From Streptomyces daqingensis (GTDB lineage: Bacteria; Actinomycetota; Actinomycetes; Streptomycetales; Streptomycetaceae), in the NCBI RefSeq assembly GCF_014645895.1, contig NZ_BMMP01000011.1, positions 124,001-188,000 of the forward strand: a DNA stretch of 64,000 bases, read 5' to 3'. This document shows, piece after piece, positions 24,923-33,785 of this stretch; within the stretch, counting starts at the first letter, position 1, and each line of letters begins with the position of its first letter. The notes beneath the pieces are model-generated. The model was not told where the DNA came from. It worked only from the letters and a program-made list of their open reading frames with translations, and did no database searches. A program made the position numbers and the translations under genes.

Positions 24923-26262
24923 GTGCCCTGCCCCCGGCGATAGGAGCGTCCGATGGCCTTGGGCGGCCTGAGCCGCTGCGCGGCAAGCGAGAGCACCAGC
25001 AGTGTGGTGATGTACGGGCTCATCTCGACGAACTCCAGGGGAACGGTGTCCGTCACCAGATACCACACGAGCAGGCCCGCGGCGGCCACCCCGGAGAGCG
25101 CCGCCTGGATCACGCCGCCCTTGCGCAGCTTCCACAGCGCGAGTGCCGCGAGCAGCACCGCGACGAGCAGGAGCAGCGCGTGCACGGTCGGGCCGCCGCC
25201 GCGGAGCTGGAGCGCGTCCATGAAGCCGAAGAGGCCGGCGCCCATGGCGACACCGCCCGGCCGCCAGTTGCCGAAGATCATGGTGGCCAGGCCGATGTAC
25301 CCGCGGCCGCCCGTCTGCTGGTCCTGGTAGATGTGCACGCCGATCGCCAGGAAGGCGCCGCCCAGGCCCGCGAGCGCGCCGGAGACGACGACGGCGGCGT
25401 ACTTGTAGCGCAGCACGTTGACCCCGAGGGTCTCCGCGGCGATCGGGCTCTCGCCGCAGGAGCGCAGCCGGAGCCCGAAGGACGAGCGCCACAGCGCGAA
25501 GAAGCTGCCCACGAAGAGCCCGACGGCCAGCAGCGCGAGCCACGAGACGTTGCTCACCAGGGCGCCGAGGATGCCTGCCAGGTCGGATACGAGGAACAGG
25601 TGCTGCTTCTCGACGGCCTGCAGCCCGTCGGCCAGGCCGGGCACGCTGAACGTCGGCATGTCCGCCATGGGCGGCGACTGCTTGTCGTTGCCGCCCGCCT
25701 GCGCCGCCGCGCTGCCCTCCGCGCCGAACCACAGCTTGGCGAGGAACTGCACGACGCCGAGCGCCAGGATGTTCACCGCGACACCGGAGACGATGTGGTC
25801 GACGCCGAACGTCACCGTCGCGACGGCATGGATGAGCCCGCCGAGCGCGCCGCCGACGATCCCGGCGAGGGCCGCGACCCACGGGCCGTGCTGCCAGCCC
25901 ATCCAGCCCGCGGCGAAGGCGCCGAGCATCATCATGCCTTCCAGGCCGATGTTGATGACCCCCGCGCGTTCCGACCACAGCCCGCCGAGGCCGGCCAGCC
26001 CGATGGGGATGGCGGCGCCCAGCGCGGCCGAGTACTGGCCGCTGGAGGTGACCTCGTTCGATCCTGTGACGATGCGCAGCAGGGAGAGCGTGACGAGCCC
26101 GACCGCGATGATCAGCAGGACCACCGGATAGGACAGCTTCCGCCCGCCGGTGAGCTTCGTCTTCAACGAGGGGCGGTCGCCCTTTCCGCCGCCCCGGCCA
26201 CTGGGTTCTTTCCGCGTGCCGGGGGCCGATCCCTCTGCCTCGGCAGTGATGTTCGTGCTCAT
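24919..26262 (-). CDS. Nucleoside ABC transporter permease (second)
   Basis: A 447-residue integral membrane protein of the branched-chain amino acid/ribose permease family, with a hydrophilic N-terminal tail of about 35 residues then roughly 10 helices. Characteristic stretches are ERAGVINIGLEGMMMLGAFAAG, near the start of the core, and GLRLRSCGESPIAAETLGVNV, the loop that contacts the ATPase. It pairs with the upstream permease, as in the BmpA-NupOPQ type of guanosine/nucleoside transporters. The ATG overlaps the upstream stop (ATGA) and its own stop overlaps cdd. Confidence 0.92.
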   Translation of the reverse strand: MSTNITAEAEGSAPGTRKEPSGRGGGKGDRPSLKTKLTGGRKLSYPVVLLIIAVGLVTLSLLRIVTGSNEVTSSGQYSAALGAAIPIGLAGLGGLWSERAGVINIGLEGMMMLGAFAAGWMGWQHGPWVAALAGIVGGALGGLIHAVATVTFGVDHIVSGVAVNILALGVVQFLAKLWFGAEGSAAAQAGGNDKQSPPMADMPTFSVPGLADGLQAVEKQHLFLVSDLAGILGALVSNVSWLALLAVGLFVGSFFALWRSSFGLRLRSCGESPIAAETLGVNVLRYKYAAVVVSGALAGLGGAFLAIGVHIYQDQQTGGRGYIGLATMIFGNWRPGGVAMGAGLFGFMDALQLRGGGPTVHALLLLVAVLLAALALWKLRKGGVIQAALSGVAAAGLLVWYLVTDTVPLEFVEMSPYITTLLVLSLAAQRLRPPKAIGRSYRRGQGT

Positions 26263-27368
26263 GCGGACACCTCCGCCTTCTTCTCGCGCTTACGGGCCTG
26301 CTTGGCGAGCTGCTCGCCGACTTGACGCTGCTGCATGCGGAGCCCGTAGCGGCGCACCACCTCGTAGGCGATGACGACGCAGAGGACGATGACGCCCTGC
26401 ATCACGCCGACGATCTCCTGCGCGTACTCCTCGAACTCCAGCTGCGTGCCCGTACGTTCGAGGAAGCCCCAGAGCAGCGCGCCGAGCGCCATGCCGACCG
26501 GGTGGTTGCGCCCCAGCAGCGCGATGGCGATGCCGGTGAAGCCGATGCCCGCGGGGAAGTCGGTGCCGTAGTTGAAGGACTTGTTCAGCAGGGTGGGCAT
26601 TCCGACGAGGCCCGCGACCAGGCCGGAGAGCACCATCGACGTGACGACCATCCGCTTCACGCTGACGCCGCTCGCGGAGGCCGCGGACTCCGAACGTCCC
26701 ACCGCCCGCAGGTCGAAGCCGAAGCGGGTGCGGCCCAGCACGAACCAGTAGGCGGCGCCCGTCACGACGGCGAGGATCAGGGTTCCGTCGATCGGGTCGG
26801 GCGTCGTCGGGATCGTGAAGAAGTGGCTGGACGCCGGGATGTCCGGCGTGTGGAAGAGGTTGCCGTCCTTCACGGCCAGCCTGCCGTCCTGCAGGAAGTA
26901 GCCGATCGTCGAGGCGGCGATGAAGTTCAGCATGATCGTCGTGACGACCTCGCTGACCCCGCGGGTCGTCTTCAGCAGACCCGCGATCCCCGACCACACA
27001 GCGCCCACCAGCATCGCGACCAGGAGGATCAGCGGGATCTGGATGAAGCCGGGAAGGGTGAGCGCCCCGCCGAGGACCGCCGCGCAGAACGCGGCGATGC
27101 GGTACTGGCCGTCGACGCCGATGTTGAACAGGTTCATGCGGAAGCCGATGGCCACCGCGACGGCCGCCAGGTAATACGGGATCGCCTTGTTGATGATCCA
27201 GACCTGGCTGTCGCTCTTGATGCCGAAGTCGAGCATCACGTAGAAGGCGTGGAACGGGTCCTTGCCGGTGACGCCGATGACGCCGGAGGTGATGACGAGC
27301 GCTGCGACGAGTGCGAGCAGGGGCGCGCCGATCGCCAGGACCATCCGGTCCTTGTCGAACTTCTTCAC
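26259..27368 (-). CDS. Nucleoside ABC transporter permease (first)
   Basis: A 369-residue permease with about 9-10 hydrophobic segments. It has the family hallmarks FRMNLFNIGVDGQYRIAAFC near residue 80 and the ATPase-contacting loop FDLRAVGRSESAASASGVSV. The C terminus is charged and ends in KKAEVSA. GTG 27368 overlaps the stop of the ATPase gene (GTGA) and its own stop overlaps the next permease, so all three transporter parts are translationally coupled. Together they would import nucleosides delivered by the BMP-family lipoprotein. Confidence 0.92.
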   Translation of the reverse strand: MKKFDKDRMVLAIGAPLLALVAALVITSGVIGVTGKDPFHAFYVMLDFGIKSDSQVWIINKAIPYYLAAVAVAIGFRMNLFNIGVDGQYRIAAFCAAVLGGALTLPGFIQIPLILLVAMLVGAVWSGIAGLLKTTRGVSEVVTTIMLNFIAASTIGYFLQDGRLAVKDGNLFHTPDIPASSHFFTIPTTPDPIDGTLILAVVTGAAYWFVLGRTRFGFDLRAVGRSESAASASGVSVKRMVVTSMVLSGLVAGLVGMPTLLNKSFNYGTDFPAGIGFTGIAIALLGRNHPVGMALGALLWGFLERTGTQLEFEEYAQEIVGVMQGVIVLCVVIAYEVVRRYGLRMQQRQVGEQLAKQARKREKKAEVSA

Positions 27369-29107
27369 CGCGCGTCGCCTCCTTCCGGTGCGTCGGAGCC
27401 CTCGGAGGCGTCCGCGGACGCCTTCCGGAGCCCGTCGGGTATGGCGTCCTGCCGGGGAACGGCGGCCTCGGCGGCCGGCCGGGGGGCGTCCTGTGCCGCG
27501 CCCGCGCCGTCCCCGCCGTGGTCGAGGTGGCCGCTGGCCGCGCCGGTCATGGCGGAGCCCAGCTCCTCCGGGGTGACGGTCGCCGGGTCCGCGTCGGCGA
27601 CGAGCCGTCCGCGGTACATCACGCGCAGCGTGTCGGACAGGCCGATCAGCTCGTCCAGGTCCGCTGAGATCAGCAGGACGGCCAGGCCCTCACGCCTTGC
27701 GGCGCGGATCTGGTCCCAGATCTGCGCCTGGGCGCCGACGTCGACACCGCGGGTGGGGTGCGCGGCGATCAGCAGCTTCGGGTGGTGGCTCATCTCCCGG
27801 CCGAAGATCAGCTTCTGCTGGTTGCCGCCGGAGAGCGACGCGGCCGTGACCTCGATGCCGGGCGTGCGCACGTCGTACTCGTGGACGATGCGCTGCGTGT
27901 CGTTGCGGGCGCCGCGCAGGTCGAGCAACTGGCCCTTGCTGTTGGGGTGTTCGGTGACGTGCCCCAGGATGCGGTTCTCCCAGAGGGTGCCCTCCAGGAG
28001 CAGCCCGTGCCGGTGCCGGTCCTCGGGGATGTAGCCGATGCCGCCCTCGCGGCGGGCCCGGGTGGAGAGCGCCGTGATGTCCTCGGCGTCGAGCGTGACC
28101 GAACCGCTCTCCAGCTCGCGCATCCCCATGACGGCCTCGACGAGTTCGGCCTGGCCGTTGCCCTCGACGCCGGCGACGCCCAGGACCTCGCCCTTGTGGA
28201 TCGTGAACGCGATGCCGTCCAGCACGGCGCGTTCCGCCCCGTCGGTGTCGGTCGCGGTGAGACGCAGATCCTTCACGCGCAGCACGGGCGTCGACGTCAC
28301 GGTCGACTCGCGGGTCTCCGGCGACGGCAGTTCACTGCCGACCATGAGCTCGGCGAGCTGCTTCGGCGAGGTCTCCGCGGGCTTCACCGACGCGACGGTC
28401 GTGCCGCGCCGGATGACGGTGATGTCGTCGGCGACGGAGAGGACCTCGCCCAGCTTGTGCGAGATGAACAGCACCGTCAGGCCTTCGGCCTTCAGCTCCC
28501 GCAGGTTCTCGAAGAGCGCGTCCACCTCCTGCGGCACCAGGACGGCCGTCGGCTCGTCGAGGATGAGGGTCCGCGCGCCCCGGTAGAGGACCTTGAGGAT
28601 CTCCACGCGCTGCCGGTCGGCGACTCCGAGCTCCTCGACGAGGACGTCCGGGCGTATCCCCAGCCGGTAGGCGTCCGAGAGCTCCATGATCCGGTCGCGG
28701 GCGCGGCCGCTGATCCCGTACAGCCCCTCGGCCCCCAGCACGGTGTTCTCCAGCACCGTCAGGTTGTCCGCGAGCATGAAGTGCTGGTGCACCATGCCGA
28801 TTCCGCGGGCGATGGCGTCACCGGGAGTGGAGAAGGAGACCTGCTCGCCGCCGACGGCGATGGTGCCCTCGTCCGGCTTCTGCATGCCGTAGAGGATCTT
28901 CATCAGGGTCGACTTGCCGGCGCCGTTCTCACCGACGAGGGCGTGCACGGTGCCGCGCCGGACGGTGATGTCGATGTCGTGGTTCGCCACGACGCCCGGG
29001 AACCGCTTGGTGATGCGGCGCAGTTCGACCGCGGGCGCGGAATCCGTGCCCTTCGCCGGGTCCGCCGCCGCGCCGGCCGCCGGTGGGCTGCTGCTGGACG
29101 TTGAAAT
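27365..29107 (-). CDS. Nucleoside ABC transporter ATPase (two-domain), apparent ATT start
   Basis: A tandem ATPase of the sugar/nucleoside type, about 580 residues. Domain 1 has Walker A GENGAGKST, and Walker B is in TLILDEPTAVL. Domain 2 carries the degenerate Walker A-like GVEGNGQAE, signature LSGGNQQK and the substituted Walker B LLIAAHPTRGVD, the usual asymmetry of this family. The start is a problem: no ATG, GTG or TTG lies in frame between GTG 29275 and the first domain. ATT at 29105-29107 sits eight bases after AGGAG and gives the natural N terminus I-S-T-S-S-S, so an ATT start is preferred. The GTG at 29275 would add 56 unconserved residues. Confidence 0.9.
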   Translation of the reverse strand: MSTSSSSPPAAGAAADPAKGTDSAPAVELRRITKRFPGVVANHDIDITVRRGTVHALVGENGAGKSTLMKILYGMQKPDEGTIAVGGEQVSFSTPGDAIARGIGMVHQHFMLADNLTVLENTVLGAEGLYGISGRARDRIMELSDAYRLGIRPDVLVEELGVADRQRVEILKVLYRGARTLILDEPTAVLVPQEVDALFENLRELKAEGLTVLFISHKLGEVLSVADDITVIRRGTTVASVKPAETSPKQLAELMVGSELPSPETRESTVTSTPVLRVKDLRLTATDTDGAERAVLDGIAFTIHKGEVLGVAGVEGNGQAELVEAVMGMRELESGSVTLDAEDITALSTRARREGGIGYIPEDRHRHGLLLEGTLWENRILGHVTEHPNSKGQLLDLRGARNDTQRIVHEYDVRTPGIEVTAASLSGGNQQKLIFGREMSHHPKLLIAAHPTRGVDVGAQAQIWDQIRAARREGLAVLLISADLDELIGLSDTLRVMYRGRLVADADPATVTPEELGSAMTGAASGHLDHGGDGAGAAQDAPRPAAEAAVPRQDAIPDGLRKASADASEGSDAPEGGDAR

Positions 29108-29360
29108 GACGCACTCTCCTGAAACGCCGCTGCTCGGTGGGGGGTTCGGCGGGCCCCGGACACGCCGGGCCGGCCTCGGAGTCGGTTCCTCGTGCCCGGG
29201 CCCGGCGCCGCGGCGGGGCCGTGGGACGTCATCGGGCGCATCCGCAGGCTGCCGCCTGTGAACGCGCCCGATCACGAACTCCCGGCCGGCCCTCCCGCGG
29301 ACGGGGGCCGCAGCCGACGGCCGGTCCCCGCCCTCGGACGGGGACCGCCGGCGGCCCCGG
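29108..29360. other. Gap between bmp and the transporter ATPase gene
   Basis: This 253-base spacer has no convincing gene. It holds a GC hairpin directly after the bmp stop and the AGGAG site of the ATPase gene. Such spacers usually allow more binding protein than transporter to be made from one transcript. Confidence 0.5.
29313..29355. terminator. Attenuating hairpin after the bmp lipoprotein gene
   Basis: GCCGACGGCCGGTCCCCG (29313-29330) pairs, with a bulge, with CGGGGACCGCCGGCGGC (29339-29355), leaving an eight-base loop. It lies just after the stop at 29361 on the minus strand, with no T-tract. Partial termination or 3-prime-end protection is likely, since the transporter genes follow in the same direction. 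Confidence 0.5.
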
Positions 29361-30398
29361 TCACTTCTTCGGGGAATCCGCGACCTTGATCTTGCCGTCG
29401 ACGATCTCCTTCTTGGCCTTGTCGATGTCCTTCTGGATGTCGTCGATGAAGCCGCCGGACGTGGCGAGCGAGACGCCGTCCTCCTTCAGGTCGAAGGAGG
29501 TGGTGCCGTCCATCGGCTTGCCGTCCTTGACGCTCTTGACGAGGTCGTAGACCGCGACGTCGACGTTCTTCACGGCCGAAGTGAGGATCGCGTCCTTGTA
29601 CTTGGCGAGGCCGGGCTGCTGGTACTGGTCGGAGTCGACGCCGATCGCCCAGGTGCCCTTCTTCTTGCTGATGACCTCGATGGAGCCCACGCCCGACTGG
29701 CCGGCGGCGGAGTAGATCACGTCGTTGTCCGCGTCGAGCATGCCCTTGGCCTTGGCCTTGGCCGCGGCGGGGTCGTTGAAGCCCTTGGTGTTGGTCGGGT
29801 ACAGGTACTGCGAGGTGACCTTGACCTTGGGGTCGGTGTCCTTCACGCCCTGCGCGAAGCCGGCCTCGAACTTCTGAATGAGGGCGTTGTTGACGCCGCC
29901 TATGAAGCCGACCTTCTTCGTCTTCGTCTTCTTCGCGGCGGCGACGCCCGCCAGGTAGGACGCCTCGTGCTCGGCGAACACCAGGCCGGCGACGTTCTTC
30001 TGCTTCGACGGGGAGTCCACGACGCCGAAGGTGGTCTTCGGGAACTTCTCGGCGACCTTGTTGATCGACTTGCCGTAGTCGAACCCGACGCCGATGACGG
30101 GGTTGTAACCCGCCTCGGCCAGCGAGGTCAGCCGCTGCTCGCGGTCCGCCTCCGTCTCGTCGTTCCCGGCGGTCATCTCCTTGGACTTGACCCCGAGTTC
30201 CTTCTCGGCCTTGTCCACGCCGCGAGCCGCCGCCTCGTTGAAGGAGTGGTCGTCACGGCCGCCGACGTCGAAGGCCAGGCCGACACCCTTGTCCTTCTTG
30301 CCGGCGGAATCAGTTGAACTCTCACCGCACGCGGTGGCGGTCAGGGCGAGGGCCGCGGTGGTGGTGACCGCGGCAGCAAGCTTGGTTACCCGACGCAA
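29361..30398 (-). CDS. BMP-family nucleoside-binding lipoprotein
   Basis: Substrate-binding protein of the basic membrane protein (BmpA/PnrA) family, about 345 residues. A signal sequence with hydrophobic core (LAAAVTTTAALALTAT) ends at a Cys in TATACGESS, to be lipid-anchored. Family motifs are GGRDDHSFNEAAARGV, NPVIGVGFDYGKS, TTFGVVDS and NVAGLVFAEHEASYLAGV. TTG 30398 is preferred because GAAGGGGAC lies eight bases upstream; an ATG at 30476 would put 26 polar residues before the signal peptide and overlap the promoter. Characterised homologues bind purine nucleosides. The shared operator upstream puts it in the nucleoside group. Confidence 0.92.
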   Translation of the reverse strand: MRRVTKLAAAVTTTAALALTATACGESSTDSAGKKDKGVGLAFDVGGRDDHSFNEAAARGVDKAEKELGVKSKEMTAGNDETEADREQRLTSLAEAGYNPVIGVGFDYGKSINKVAEKFPKTTFGVVDSPSKQKNVAGLVFAEHEASYLAGVAAAKKTKTKKVGFIGGVNNALIQKFEAGFAQGVKDTDPKVKVTSQYLYPTNTKGFNDPAAAKAKAKGMLDADNDVIYSAAGQSGVGSIEVISKKKGTWAIGVDSDQYQQPGLAKYKDAILTSAVKNVDVAVYDLVKSVKDGKPMDGTTSFDLKEDGVSLATSGGFIDDIQKDIDKAKKEIVDGKIKVADSPKK

Positions 30399-30453
30399 GA
30401 GGACGTCCCCTTCGGCTCTTGGAAGCGCCTCTTCCGGCGCTGGTTTCCGGCAC

Positions 30454-30469
30454 ACATTAACGCGCGTAG
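30454..30469 (-). promoter_or_regulatory. bmp operon operator overlapping a -10
   Basis: On the minus strand CTACGCGCGTTA (30469-30458) matches the nucleoside palindrome at 10 of 12 positions, losing only the last two bases. It overlaps TAATGT (30459-30454), a likely -10. Unlike punA, deoC and add, the start codon is about 55 bases further on and has a ribosome site. Confidence 0.5.
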
Positions 30470-30746
30470 ATTTCACGTAAAGACTTGCCGGAATGCTGTT
30501 ATCGGATCGGTGCCAAGGGCCGCTTCACACCCGCCTCCAGGCGGGCTCCTCGCTGCTCAGCGTGTACGCGCACGCGCCCCGTGTGACAGTCGCGGAGCGT
30601 CTGCCGGCGGGCTTCGGCACATATGGCGGGGCGGACGGCCGGAAGCGTCTCGCGCGGCACACGGCACGCGCGGTCCGCGGCACATGGGTCCGCGGGAGGT
30701 TCGGCGGTGCGGCCGGTCAGTGGCGCACCGCGCCCGGCGAGGTCTG

Positions 30747-30772
30747 GGCGCCCGGCTGGGGGACCGGGCGCC
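30747..30772. terminator. Hairpin downstream of the M20 gene
   Basis: GGCGCCCGG (30747-30755) pairs perfectly with CCGGGCGCC (30764-30772) across an eight-base loop, 24 bases beyond the M20 stop on the minus strand. Confidence 0.5.
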
Positions 30773-30795
30773 GGAGCGGGCGGGGGTGCGGCCGG

Positions 30796-32091
30796 TCAGC
30801 GGCCGGTGCGGTGCGGCTCCGGGGTGTCGAGCAGGGCCGCCGCCGTGAAGAGCTCGACGCCGACCTTGATCGCGTGCTCGTCCGCGTCGAAGTCACCCTG
30901 GTGCAGGTCGCGCGCGTGACGCTCGCCGGGCGTACGCACGCCGAGCCGCGCCATCGCACCGGGAACGTGCTCCAGGTACCAGCTGAAGTCCTCGCCGCCC
31001 AGGCTCTGTTCGGTGTCCTCGACGGCGGGGGTGCCGCGGCGGGCCGTCATCGCCGTGCGCAGCAGCTCGGTGGAGCTCTGCTCGTTGACGACGGGCGGGA
31101 CGCCGCGGACGTAGGTGATCTCGGACTTCGCCCGGTGCAGCGTGGCCGTCTCGTCGATGGCGGCGTGCACCAGGTCCGGAGCCTCACGCCAGGTGTCCAG
31201 CTCCAGGCAGCGCAGGGTGCCGGAGAGTTCCGCCCGCTGCGGGATGACGTTGCAGGCGTGGCCCGACTCGATGCGTCCCCAGGTGAGGGCCAGCCCGGCA
31301 CGGGCGTCCACCCGGCGGGACAGCAGCGCGGGCACCTCGGTGACGAGCTTCGCCGCGGCTGTGACCAGGTCCGTGGTCAGGTGCGGGCGGGCGGTGTGGC
31401 CGCCGGCTCCGTTGAGGGTGACCTCGACGCGGTCGCAGGCCGAGGTGATCGGACCGGGTCGCAGTCCGATTCGGCCCGCGTCGACGCGGGGGTCGCAGTG
31501 GACGGCCAGGATGCGGCCGACGCCGTCGAGGGCGCCGCCGTCGATGGCATCGGTGGCGCCTCCGGGCAGCACCTCCTCGGCAGGCTGGAAGAGGAGCCTC
31601 ACGGAGCGCGTGAGATGTCCGCCGCGGGCCAGGTCCGCGAGCACGAGCCCTGCCCCGAGCACGGCCGTGGTGTGCACGTCGTGTCCGCAGGCGTGGGCGC
31701 GGTCGGGGACGGTCGAGCGGTAGGGCACCGACTTGGTGTCCGGGATGGGCAGCGCGTCGATGTCCGCGCGAAGGGCCAGCATGGGGCGTACGCCGTCCCA
31801 CCGCTCCGCGAGTCCGGGGTGGACGTCGCAGACGAGGCCGGTGCCCATGGGCAGGATGCGGGGTTGAAGTCCAGCCTTCTCCAAACGTGACTTGATCGCG
31901 GCTGTCGTACGGAACTCCTGGTTGCCGAGTTCCGGGTGCATGTGCAGGTCGCGTCTGAACGCGACGAGCTCTTCGCGAAGCTCTTCGGGCAGTCTGCCGG
32001 GCAGCTCAGGTACCACACCCAGCAGGGCGGCCTCGACTGCTGCTTCGCCGGTCGGGTCCACCTCCGGCTCGGGGGACAGGACTCTGTTCAT
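30796..32091 (-). CDS. M20-family amidohydrolase/carboxypeptidase
   Basis: A 431-residue zinc hydrolase of the M20D type, which includes hippurate hydrolases and N-acyl-amino-acid or IAA-amino-acid amidohydrolases. Metal-site elements are RRDLHMHPELGNQE, ALRADIDALPI, HACGHDVHTTAVLG and LFQPAEEVLPGGA, with the dimerisation domain in the middle and a terminal GGEDFSWYLEHVPG. On the minus strand TACCCT lies six bases before the ATG with no ribosome site, so the transcript may be leaderless. It sits next to the nucleoside operon, but no nucleoside link is evident. Substrate unknown. Confidence 0.88.
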   Translation of the reverse strand: MNRVLSPEPEVDPTGEAAVEAALLGVVPELPGRLPEELREELVAFRRDLHMHPELGNQEFRTTAAIKSRLEKAGLQPRILPMGTGLVCDVHPGLAERWDGVRPMLALRADIDALPIPDTKSVPYRSTVPDRAHACGHDVHTTAVLGAGLVLADLARGGHLTRSVRLLFQPAEEVLPGGATDAIDGGALDGVGRILAVHCDPRVDAGRIGLRPGPITSACDRVEVTLNGAGGHTARPHLTTDLVTAAAKLVTEVPALLSRRVDARAGLALTWGRIESGHACNVIPQRAELSGTLRCLELDTWREAPDLVHAAIDETATLHRAKSEITYVRGVPPVVNEQSSTELLRTAMTARRGTPAVEDTEQSLGGEDFSWYLEHVPGAMARLGVRTPGERHARDLHQGDFDADEHAIKVGVELFTAAALLDTPEPHRTGR

Positions 32092-32187
32092 ATGCGCAGG
32101 GTAGGCGCATTCAGGCCACCGCAGACAGCGGATCCCGCAAAGTTCAGCCCCTCAGGCGACCAGAAATCTCGGGAGGCGGAGATTATG

Positions 32188-33762
32188 TCAGTTTGCCGGT
32201 GGGTATAACTGTGCGCTCGCTCTCCCGGCTGGGCCCGCCCCCGGAGCGATGGCGGGACGCGGAGGCGTGCGGGCCCCGCTCCCCGGGTCGCTCTCCCCGT
32301 GCCCGCCGGCGGCGGAGGACGAGGCAGCGGGGGCGGCGGACGGGGCAGAAGGGGTGTCGGCGGGGCGGGACGCGGTGGAGGCGGCAGGTCCCAGCCGGCG
32401 TACGTTCCGGGCGCTGCCCGTCACACCCGAGAGGAACCCCTCCGCGCGAGGAGAAGCGCCCGCTGTCAGCCACGTCCGGTCCACGTCGCACACCGCCACC
32501 GTGACCGGCGTGCCCGCGAGAGCGAGCGGCAGCGTGTGCACCACGGTCGACGGAAAGCTCAGGATCGTACGGCCGACGGGGCCCCTGCGTGCCACCAGCT
32601 CCAGGGGAAGGTCCGGCCGGACGATCTCCAGACCCGTCACGGCGGCGACCCGGGCGAGCTTCTCGCCGCTCTCGCGCCGGTGGGCGAAGTAGCGGGCGGC
32701 CCCGTGCGCGCGCGCCAGCTCTGCGACGCCTTCGAGGTACCGCTCCAGATCCACGACGCCGGTCTCCACGAGGGACGTCCCGACGAGGTCGGTGCCGCGG
32801 GTGAGCCGGGGCGGACCGAAACGGGACCGGGTCCAGGCGAAGTCGTTGGCCCTCACGGTCACGCCCGTCCCACGGAGCCGGCCGGCCGAGGCGTCGACCG
32901 GCATGGAGCTGAAGATCTCGACGCTGCGCCGCGCCTCCTGGGCGCTTTCCCCGCTCCCGCCGGCCGGCGGGCGGGGCGTGAGACGGGAGCGGGCGCGCCG
33001 CGCGAAAGGCGCGAAGAGCACGTCCTGCGCTCCCCCCGCTCCCTTGCGGTGCCAGCGCACGAGGCGCTCCCCCTGGGCGAGCTGGGAGACGAACTCCATC
33101 GTCGCCGTGCCGTCGTCGACGACGACGACGCTGCGGGCGGCCGTCAGCGTGAGCATGAGCTGCACGTAGCGGGAGAAGGGGTCGCCTATGACGACACGGC
33201 GCGCGCGGCGCAGCTCCCCCGCCAGCGAGCCGACGGTCTTCAGCGGCGCCGCCGGGCCGCCGCGGGCCTCCTCCCAGCGCACGGCGATCCCCTCGTCCCG
33301 GGCCAGCTCCGCGACGCGGCGGAGCTGGCCGCGGGTCATCGGATCGCGGGGCGAGAGGACGACGACGGTCAGCAGGCGCCCGTCCCCCGCCTCGTCCGCT
33401 GCGGGGAACGGCGTCACGGCGGCGGGCGGCGGGGAACCGGCGTCCCGATGCGCCCACTCCAGGACGTTGAGCATCTGGACGGGGCTCTCCACGAAGGCGA
33501 GCGTCCCGCCGTGCCTTTTCCGGGGCAGGCCCCGGGGGCGGCGGGACGCGGCACCCGGCTTCGCCGCCACCGCCTTCCCCCCGGCCTGCTCCGCCGCCTT
33601 CTCGGCTGTATCCGTCGCCCCTTCCGAGGGGCTCCCCTCGGCCTGCTCCGCCGACGGTTCGCCGTGCACCGGCGCGGGCTCGTCCGGACTCGCGTCCAGG
33701 GGCACGTCCGGGTGCACGTCCCGGTGCACGGACTCGGGCACCTGCCCGTCGGGTGGGCTCAC
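32188..33762 (-). CDS. Polysialyltransferase-family-like glycosyltransferase, long disordered N terminus
   Basis: A 524-residue protein. The first 85 residues are Pro/Glu/Ala-rich. The core (TLAFVESPVQMLNVLEWAH onward) resembles alpha-2,8-polysialyltransferase-type GT-B proteins: LLTVVVLSPRDPMT, VIGDPFSRYVQLML, VVVDDGTATMEFV, and a C-terminal part with AAR-YFAHRRE, GLEIVRPDLPLEL and the SFPSTVVHTLPLAL donor-side motif. The last 70 residues are again low-complexity. GTG 33762 has a GGGGGAG ribosome site; the gene starts 23 bases after neuB. By context it would add Kdn or another nonulosonic acid to a wall polymer; acceptor and linkage are unknown. Confidence 0.75.
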   Translation of the reverse strand: MSPPDGQVPESVHRDVHPDVPLDASPDEPAPVHGEPSAEQAEGSPSEGATDTAEKAAEQAGGKAVAAKPGAASRRPRGLPRKRHGGTLAFVESPVQMLNVLEWAHRDAGSPPPAAVTPFPAADEAGDGRLLTVVVLSPRDPMTRGQLRRVAELARDEGIAVRWEEARGGPAAPLKTVGSLAGELRRARRVVIGDPFSRYVQLMLTLTAARSVVVVDDGTATMEFVSQLAQGERLVRWHRKGAGGAQDVLFAPFARRARSRLTPRPPAGGSGESAQEARRSVEIFSSMPVDASAGRLRGTGVTVRANDFAWTRSRFGPPRLTRGTDLVGTSLVETGVVDLERYLEGVAELARAHGAARYFAHRRESGEKLARVAAVTGLEIVRPDLPLELVARRGPVGRTILSFPSTVVHTLPLALAGTPVTVAVCDVDRTWLTAGASPRAEGFLSGVTGSARNVRRLGPAASTASRPADTPSAPSAAPAASSSAAGGHGESDPGSGARTPPRPAIAPGAGPAGRASAQLYPPAN

Positions 33763-33785
33763 GGCACGGCTCCGTACTCCCCCGG

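Larger units (their letters stand above)
30399..30795. other. Gap between bmp and the M20 peptidase gene
   Basis: This 397-base region carries the bmp promoter and operator near 30454-30469 and, at its right end, the hairpin of the M20 gene. A 14-base direct repeat GTGCGGCCGGTCAG occurs twice, near 30707 and near 30786. No coding frame is supported. Confidence 0.5.

Noticed and set aside
24509..25978. 489-codon frame containing cytidine deaminase at its end
   Set aside because: The upstream part is antiphase to the permease gene; only the last 137 codons match a protein family.
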